Below, in pieces: positions 43,803 through 50,401 of a DNA stretch of 50,401 bases. This stretch comes from Acanthamoeba lenticulata (lineage: Eukaryota; Discosea; Longamoebia; Acanthamoebidae), in contig NAVB01000654.1 in NCBI GenBank assembly GCA_002179805.1, positions 1 to 50,401 on the forward strand. Direction: 5' to 3'. A program made the position numbers and the translations under genes. The notes below the pieces were generated by a model that saw only the letters and a program-made list of their open reading frames with translations, had not been told where the DNA came from and ran no database searches. Every line of letters begins with the position of its first letter. Within the stretch, counting starts at the first letter, position 1.

Positions 43803-46800
43803 ATGCAGGCGCCGCGCTCGAACGCTCCCAAGGCGACTGCCACATCACAAAAGCAAAAATCGGCGGCCAAATCCGCAAATGCAACGCAGGCACCAGTTGC
43901 AGCGTCACCCGCAAAGCAGCAGCAAAAGAAGAACAAGCAGAAGACGACGCAGACCAGCGAGGCCAACAGCACACAGCAGTCCAATCGGCAGCAAAAGGCC
44001 CAGCAGCAGGAGAAGAAGGCGACCCAACCAAGCGGCAACAACGCGAAGCAACCACAACAGCCGCAGCAAAAGAAGAAGAAGAACGCTGGATCCCAGCCGG
44101 CACAGCAGAAGAAGGCCAACTCAGGCGCGTACGTATCCCTGCCTCCCAGTGACGCTTGGTTTTTGTTTTTGGTTTTTGTTTTTGGTTTTTTGTGTTAAAA
44201 AAATAAGAATAAAGAAGAAAAAGAAAAAAACAAATCAATCCATCAGCAATGCGTACTGAGGCGCTCGGTGGGGTCATGTGTGCAGTAAGCCGCAGCAACA
44301 GCAAAGGACGAAGGCGGCGCCCGCGAGCTTTGGATTCGATATTTTGGAGCCTGGTCAGCCGGCCTACCACGCCGCGACTACCGCCGCCGCGGCCTCCTCC
44401 GTCCCTACACGCTCGGCCACGGTATGCCCTCTCCCACTTCCTCTTCTTCTCCTTCATCTCCTTCCTCTTCTTTTCTTTTCCTCTACGTCGACTTTGACTG
44501 ACATCCACGACGTCGTGCAGGCTGTTGCCAAGGCGCGCCGACAGAAGAGCAAGCCCAAGAGCAAAGCCAACAAGCGAGACCAGCACCAGATGACGGCCGC
44601 GATCCTCCCCGAGTCCAACGCTCCCGTCGTGTTTTCTATCGCCGAGGCGAAGCCACCGAAGCAGGCCAAGCCGACGAAGGCGGAGAAGGCGCCTCAGCAG
44701 CCGACGCCTCAGGAGCACCCGCCCCAGGCCAAGAAGCCCGCCGCCGCCGCCCCCGCGAAGCCTGCCCAGGCCGGGAAGGCGCAGCAGCCGCCCGCTGCCG
44801 CCGCCGCCGGGGCCAAGCCCAAGGCCAAGAAGGCCGCGACTGCCACTGCCGCCAAGGCCACGAAGCAGAAAGAGCAGCAGCCGAAGCAAAAGCCACAGCA
44901 GCCGAAGCAGCAGCCGAAGCAGCAGCCGAAGCAGCAGCCGAAGCAGCAGCAGCAGCAGCCACAACAGCAGCCGAAGCCGCAGCAGCAGCAACCGAAGCAG
45001 CAGCAGCAGAAGGCGCCACGCAAGCCCGTAGTGGCCACGGGCTTCACCATCCAGGAGGACTTTGTCGCGCCGGGCTCGCCTGTCGCCACCCCCGCGCCCG
45101 CCGCCGCCGCCGCAGGCGCCAAGAAGGGCGCCGCTGCCACCGCCGCCGCCACAGGGGCCAAGCCCAAGGCCGAGAAGGCCGCGGCTGACCAGGCGCCGCA
45201 GCAGCCCGCCGCCGGAGCCAAGAAGCAGCAGCAGCAGCCGAAGAAGAAGCAGCAGCAGCAGCAGAAGGCCAAGCAGCGACTGCCGGACGACGTGGCCCGC
45301 GTGCTGCAGGAGCTGCGTGACATGGACCTGGCCAAGCGGAAGCCCAAGAAGGGCGCCGCCGCCGCCGCGAAGCCGCCCGCCACGCCGACTCCCAGCCCGG
45401 CCGTCGTTAAGAAGGCGGCGGACGTCACACCGGCCTCGCCCGCCGTTGGTGCCGCGGCCAAGCCGACGGCCAAGACGGCAGCTAAGACGACGGCCAAGGC
45501 GACTACGACGCAGGACGAGGCCGAGCGGCAGAAGCAGAAGAAGCGGCAGATGGAGGCGGAGGTGGCCCAGGCGCGCCTGGCCCAGCAGCAAGAGGCCCGC
45601 GCCAAGGCCGAAGCTGAGCAAAAGGCCCGCCAGGAGCGCGAGGCCGCTGAGGCCAAGGCTCGCGCCGAGGCTCAGGCCCAGCCTAAGCCCCAGGTTGAGG
45701 CCGTGGTCGAGGCTGTGGCTGAGGAGGCGAAGCCCGTACAGCCGACGCCAGTGGCCGACGAGGCGGCCGAGGCCAAGGCCCGCGCCGAGGTCGAGGCCGA
45801 GGAGAAGGCGCGCCAAGAGCGTGAGGCCGCCGAGGCCAAGGCCCGCGCCGAGGCCGAGGAGAAGGCTCGTCAAGAGCGTGAGGCCGCTGAGGCCAAGGCT
45901 CGTGCCGAGGCCGAGGAGAAGGCGCGCCAGGAGCGCGAAGCGGCCGAGGCCAAGACCCGCGCCGAGGCCGAGGAAAAGGCTCGCGCTGAGGCTGAGGAAA
46001 AGGCCCGCCAGGAGCGCGAGGCCGCTGAGGCCAAGGCTCGCGCCGAAGCTGAGGAGAAGGCCCGCGCTGAGGCCGAAGAGAAGGCCCGCCAGGAGCGCGA
46101 GGCCGCTGAGGCCAAGGCTCGTGCCGAGGCCGAGGAGAAGGCCCGCCAGGAGCGGGAGGAGACCGAGGCCAAGGCCCGCGCCGAGGCCGAGGAAAAGGCC
46201 CGCCAGGAGCGCGAGGCTGCCGAGGCTAAGGCCCGTGCCGAGGCCGAAGAAAAGGCTCGCGCCGAGGCTGAGGAGAAGGCCCGTCAGGAGCGTGAGGCCA
46301 CTGACGCCAAGGCCCGTCAGGAGCGGGAGGAGGCCGAGGCCAAGGCCCGTGCCGAGGCCGAGGAGAAGGCGCGCCAGGAGCGCGAGGCCGCCGAGGCCAA
46401 GGCCCGCGCTGAGGCCGAGGAGAAGGCCCGGCAGGAGCGTGAGGCTGCCGAGGCCAAGGCTCGTGCTGAAGCCGAGGAAAAGGCCCGGCAGGAGCGCGAG
46501 GCTGCCGAGGCTAAGGCCCGTCAGGAGCGAGAGGAGGCCGAGGCCAAGGCCCGCGCCGAAGCCGAGGAAAAGGCGCGCCAAGAGCGTGAGGCCGCCGAGG
46601 CCAAGGCCCGCGCCGAAGCTGAGGAAAAGGCCCGCGCCGAGGCCGAAGAAAAGGCTCGTGCCGAGGCTGAGGAGAAGGCTCGTCAGGAGCGCGAGGCGTC
46701 CGAGGCCAAGGCACGCGCCGAAGCTGAGGAAAAGGCCCGCGCCGAGGCCGAAGAGAACAAGGCTGGCGCCGAGGCCAAGCCCGAGGCAGAGGCCGAGACC

Positions 46801-47952
46801 GAGACCGAGACCGGGGAGGAGGGCCCGGCCGAAACTGAGGGCGAGCCCGCGCGCACGCCCCGCGGCTCGTTCATCTACTTCCCGAGCGGCAAGAAGTCGG
46901 CCGCCAGCCGGCGCGGCTCGCGCCTCAAGCCCAACGAGCCCAAGCTGGTGACGCTCGTGGACCCGTTCAACATGACGCCCGTCGAGGTCGACCCCAAGCT
47001 CAAGGCCGAGCTGGCCGGCGGCGCCGCGGCGGCCGTGCCCATGCCTCTTGCTGGCAGCGGCGGCCGGCCGCCAGTGGCCGGCGGCGTGGCCATGCCGGGC
47101 ATCGGGCTGGCCGCGCTCGCGGGCAGCATCGGCGGGCTCAAGGGCTCGCTCCGCAAGTCTGCGACGGGGGCCGATGCGGGCGCGACCACCAACGGCTCGC
47201 CCGCGACCGAGCCCGCGTCAGCCCAGGCCTCGGAGGCCGCGGAGGCGGCGGCGCCGGAGAAGCCCGCGTGGATGGCCAAGCTCAAGTCGCGGCCGAGCGG
47301 GACCCTGGCCTCGTCGGCCAGCGGGACCGCCGAGCAGCCGCAGCAGGCCCAGCAGGCCCAGCAGCCGCCAGCGGCGGCGAACGACAACAAGCCAGCGTGG
47401 ATGGCCAAGCTCAAGAACCGCACCACCATGGACACCCTGGCCAAGGAGGTCGGCGGCCAGCAGCAGCAGGAAGGCGCGCCCGCTGCCGCCGCCAAGTCGT
47501 CGCCACCGGCGTCGCTCAACTCATCGTCGTCGGGCGTCAAGGCTACCACGCCCAAGTCGTCCCCGCCGCCGTCGCTCAACTCGTCGTCGTCAGGCGTTCA
47601 GACGGCCAAGGCCTCACCACCGGCGTCGCTTAACTCGTCGTCGTCCGGCGTCAAGGCCCCCACGCCCAAGTCGTCCCCGCCGCCATCGCTCAGCTCGTCT
47701 GGGTCCGATGTCAAGACCGCCCCGGCGCCGGTGCCGCAGTTCGGCCGGCCGGTCGTGCCGCCGGGCTCGGTGGTTCGGCCCTACACCGAGCTCAAGGCGC
47801 GTGTCAACGTCGAAGAGCTCGACCCAACGCAGCTCGAGATGTACTTGGCTGACGACGAGTTCGTCAAGGTGATGGGTTGCACCAAGGCCGAGTGGCCCAA
47901 GTTGCCCAAGTGGAAGCAGTCGCAGAAGAAGAAGGCCGCCGAGCTCTTCTAG
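43803..47952 (+). CDS. Villin-headpiece protein with long charged single helix
   Basis: Three exons (43803-44128, 44286-44421, 44521-47952) give 1297 residues. The N-terminal half is Lys/Gln/Ala/Pro-rich low complexity. Residues about 505-905 consist of repeats of the type AEAEEKARQEREAAEAKAR, with alternating Glu and Lys/Arg blocks typical of a stable single alpha-helix or coiled coil. A Ser/Pro region follows with two copies of KPAWMAKLK (around 47263 and 47390) and four SPP-SLNSSSSGV repeats. The last 45 residues are a villin headpiece: LDPTQLEMYLADDEF, then KLPKWKQ and terminal LF. Headpieces bind F-actin. PKWKQ, the following lysines and the final Leu-Phe are kept; two of the three core Phe positions are Met and Trp. 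The protein is likely a long actin cross-linker or spacer. The long minus-strand ORF over this gene is a composition artefact. Confidence 0.88.
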
Positions 47953-48493
47953 AGGAAGAAGAACTCCAGACCCTTGAGGCTTGTTGAAGAAACACAAGAA
48001 ATAATAAAAACAGTTTTGATTTTACAACACACAAACTTCCTTTTTTGTCTGGCAAAGAGAGTAGTACAACAACTTACCCAAGCCCCAGAATGCATTCAAC
48101 AGACTTGTCCACAAGAATGAAGCCACAGATAACCCTAAAGAGATACTGGTGTCCTTGTTACCATCTTGGTGGTAGCTCTTGGTAACTTTCTGAATCGTCC
48201 CCGGCTTGCCCGCACCATCACCAGTGCCGGAGAGAATGCCACCAGTATCTCTTTAGTGCTTTGGGCTGTGTCTTACTAGTTTGTGGTACGTTGGCTATTG
48301 CCTTGGTTGAGCTTTGGCAACATGGAGTCAATAGAGTGGATAACCGCCATCTCGTGAACCCTCAAAACGAGGACGATAGAGGTGAACCTCCAACCCGACG
48401 TGGCAGCATTCGAATTATGAAGATAAAATAAACATTTGAAAAAGCAAAGGTCTTGAATTATTTTGGTTTTTCCTTTCAGCTGGCCATACAAGC
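47953..48493. other. Intergenic between convergent villin-headpiece and DDX54 genes
   Basis: 541 bp between two stop codons. AAATAATAAAAAC at 47998-48010 is the probable polyadenylation signal of the plus-strand gene. The middle holds a strong inverted repeat (48135-48256). No ORF with family features was seen. Confidence 0.5.
48135..48256. repeat. 122-bp element bounded by perfect 17-bp inverted repeats with inner hairpins
   Basis: CTAAAGAGATACTGGTG at 48135-48151 is exactly complementary to CACCAGTATCTCTTTAG at 48240-48256. Inside are GTTACC (48157-48162) pairing with GGTAAC (48181-48186), and CCGGC (48201-48205) pairing with GCCGG (48226-48230). The whole could fold as a three-way junction. 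It may be a structured non-coding RNA or a small inverted-repeat transposon; no target-site duplication is evident. Confidence 0.7.
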
Positions 48494-50334
48494 TTACCTG
48501 CGGCCACCACCTCGCCCACCTCGTCCACCACCACCGCCTCGGCCGCCGCGACCACCACCGCGACCACCTCCTCGACCACTGCCGCCACCTCCTCGACCAC
48601 TGCCGCCACCTCCTCGACCACCGCCACCAGACTTCTGCTGCCGCATGTTGAAGGAGCGGCCAGACTTCATCTTCATCTGGAGCTTCTTGACGCGCTTCTT
48701 CTCCTTGCCGATCTGCTCCGGTGCGCGCAACTCGTTACGCCCGCTGGCGGCGGGCTTGGGGGCCTTGTGGCGGTACTTGCTCGACTCCACGGGCACCACC
48801 TGCATCGAGCTCTCGTCGTCGCCTACGCTCGGGATGTGCGCTCGCGTTCGCTCCGTCCACTTCTTGTAGCTGTTCATGTGTGGCCGCCGAGGCTTGTATA
48901 TGAGCCCCGACGACGATGAAGACAAAGAGAGGACAACGAGGATGATGGGGGCGAGGAGGAGAAGGCACGTACAGAGAGACCTTCTTGCCGCCGTCGACCT
49001 TGGAGCCGGACTCGTTCTTGAACTTGAAGCCGCCCTTCTTCTCCTTGGCCTCGAGGGACGCGGCCGACACGAACCGCTTCCGCTTCCGGTCCCATCTGAG
49101 GCGCGCGAGCAGCCACGTCGTGCCCACGTCAGCACCACCAGTTCAAGGACAATGCCGCGGGACGAGGCGGGGCCGCGTACCGGAGGGCGTTCTTGTTCTT
49201 GTGCATCGCCTCGCGGTCGTCGCTCATCAGGTCCATCGCGACGTCGCCCATCAGGCCCCGCGAGTCGTCGCGCACCGACAGCCTATTGACGACCGCGACA
49301 CGGCCGTCAGCCAAAAGAACGAAAGAAAAACGAAGACGAAAGACAAAGACGAAGGGAGGGGACGCACGCGTCTTCCTTGGCCCTGCCCTGCTGGAACATG
49401 GGGATGAAGAACTCCTCATCCCGGTACGACTCGGGCTCACGCTTCCTCTTCTCGCCGATCCGCTTCTTCCGCTCCTTCTTCTTGTTCTTCTTCTGGTCGT
49501 CGCCGTCGCTGGTGGTCGTGGCGTTGGCCGCCTCCGCGTTGTCGTCATCGTCATCATCGTCATTGTCGTCGCCGTCGTCGTCATTGACCGACTTGTCGGC
49601 CTTTTCCTCGTCGTCATCACCATCTTCGTCATCCTCGTCCCTGTCGTCGAGGAACTGCTGCCTCTCGGCGGCCTCCTGCTGCTTGGTCTCGATCCGACGC
49701 TTGATCAGCTCGTCGTGTTGCTCTCGCTTCAACTTCATCACGTCCAGCGCCCCGCCGGCGGAGGTGATGGACGGCAACGACGCGGCCGAGCCGGCGCCGG
49801 CGCGACGCTTGGAGCCGACGTCGCCGTGCTGCATCTCGAGGATGGTCTGCGGGGGGCGGAACTTCTTGAGGCCGGCAATAAAGTCGACGGCCTCGAGCTG
49901 CTCGCGGGCCACCACGCCAAAGCGCGCAAGGCACGGGTGGAGCGCGTCCGAGGGCAGCTCCTTGGCCCGCTTGACCGACTCGGGCGATGGCGCCGCCCGG
50001 GTCCGGTGGTACTGCTTGTACGCGTTGAGCGTCACCTTGTGCATCGCTTGCTGCACTCACAATTTTTTACAGATCAGTTTTTATTTCTTATTTCTTATTT
50101 TTCTTATTTATAATTTACAAAGTAAAATAATAATGAAAAAAAGGTATTGAAAGAAGCTGGTACCAGGTCAGAGTGGTTGTTGAGGGAGTTGAGAACAAAC
50201 TCGGCGTAGTAGGCGATGTTGTCAGACGGCAGGCGGCCATAGTAGACGTCGCTCTCGTGGAATTCCTCGCCCTCGGGCACCACATTCTTGGGCTTCCATC
50301 CCATGAACAGGTGCACGTCGAGCATGTATGCCAA
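48494..50334 (-). CDS. DDX54: DDX54 / Dbp10-like DEAD-box RNA helicase, C-terminal part
   Basis: Dbp10/DDX54 is a nucleolar helicase for 60S ribosome assembly. The gene runs off the right edge; the DEAD core is outside the window. Visible exons, in coding order, begin near 50334 after a CAG acceptor (AYMLDVHLFMGWKP) and continue with the exon of about 750 nt ending near 49370 (AMHKVTLNAYKQYHRTR, then SVKRAKEL, an acidic run, and YRDEEFFIPMFQQG). Next comes an exon with GLMGDVAMDLMSDDRE, then WDRKRKRFV and YKKWTERTRAHIP, all characteristic of the DBP10 C-terminal domain. The protein ends in an RGG-type Gly/Arg tail (GGGGSGRGGGG and similar), with stop TAA at 48494-48496. The edge exon and the remaining N-terminal two thirds are missing here. 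The family call rests on the C-terminal motifs and is fairly firm. Confidence 0.87.
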
Positions 50335-50401
50335 CTGCACGCATAACCGAAAAAAATATAAAACAATTTGTGTTATTTGATTTTTTCAACAATTGTATTT
50401 A

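Noticed and set aside
43801..46581. Minus-strand ORF of 926 codons, Leu/Gly-rich
   Set aside because: It is the complement of the Glu/Ala/Lys-rich repeats of the villin-headpiece gene; open frames on all strands are expected from such composition. It has no folded-domain motifs.
1..50401. Search by eye for tRNA, rRNA and canonical transposase genes
   Set aside because: No cloverleaf with B-box sequence, no rRNA stretch and no transposase or reverse-transcriptase motif was seen; a tRNAscan or Rfam run could still find something small.

Overview
The window looks like nuclear DNA of a free-living amoeba, most likely Acanthamoeba or a close relative. Exons are GC-rich. Nearly every gene is split by many short introns (about 50-150 nt), whose donors are often GTACG or GTGCG. 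The protein types also fit: a tyrosine-kinase-like kinase carrying a class III cyclase domain, a villin-headpiece protein, and a repeat family shared with amoeba-infecting giant viruses. This rests on sequence features only; no database search was possible. Exon boundaries were inferred by eye from splice signals, reading phase and family similarity.

Layout. 1-3290 (+): 3' part of a kinase-cyclase-kinase signalling protein. 3596-9996 (+): VPS15/PIK3R4, the PI3-kinase regulatory subunit. 10125-15558 (-): RRM plus Upf1/MOV10/HELZ-type RNA helicase with a long Pro/Gln-rich tail. 15827-17373 (-): orphan membrane coiled-coil protein. 17655-19126 (-): TMEM53/DUF829 hydrolase-like protein. 19572-22364 (+): SAPS-family regulatory subunit of PP6/Sit4-type phosphatase. 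22856-23746 (+): intronless ELO fatty-acid elongase. 24489-32168 (+): 2170-residue GRAM-GRAM-TBC Rab-GAP. 32698-38497 (+): a protein that appears to join RING-H2, AlkB dioxygenase, SRA and Zn2Cys6 domains. 38648-39954 (+): ZFPL1. 40267-41765 (+): single-pass membrane protein with a possibly LAP1-like luminal domain. 41940-43520 (+): intronless F-box-like protein with sixteen 27-residue repeats. 43803-47952 (+): long charged-helix protein ending in a villin headpiece. 48494-50334 (-): C-terminal part of DDX54/Dbp10, running off the window.

There is no operon logic, as expected for a eukaryote. Several products do act in related processes: VPS15, the TBC Rab-GAP and ZFPL1 in membrane traffic; the helicase and DDX54 in RNA metabolism.

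The most unusual object is the 32698-38497 gene. It combines a possible ubiquitin-ligase module, an oxidative nucleic-acid demethylase with intact catalytic residues, a modified-cytosine-reader-type SRA fold and a fungal-type zinc cluster. Every exon junction can be joined in phase to give a 1484-residue protein. Other items of interest are a probably inactive cyclase domain, an exact 119-bp tandem duplication read in two frames, an intergenic 17-bp inverted repeat enclosing two smaller hairpins, and the giant-virus-type repeat gene.
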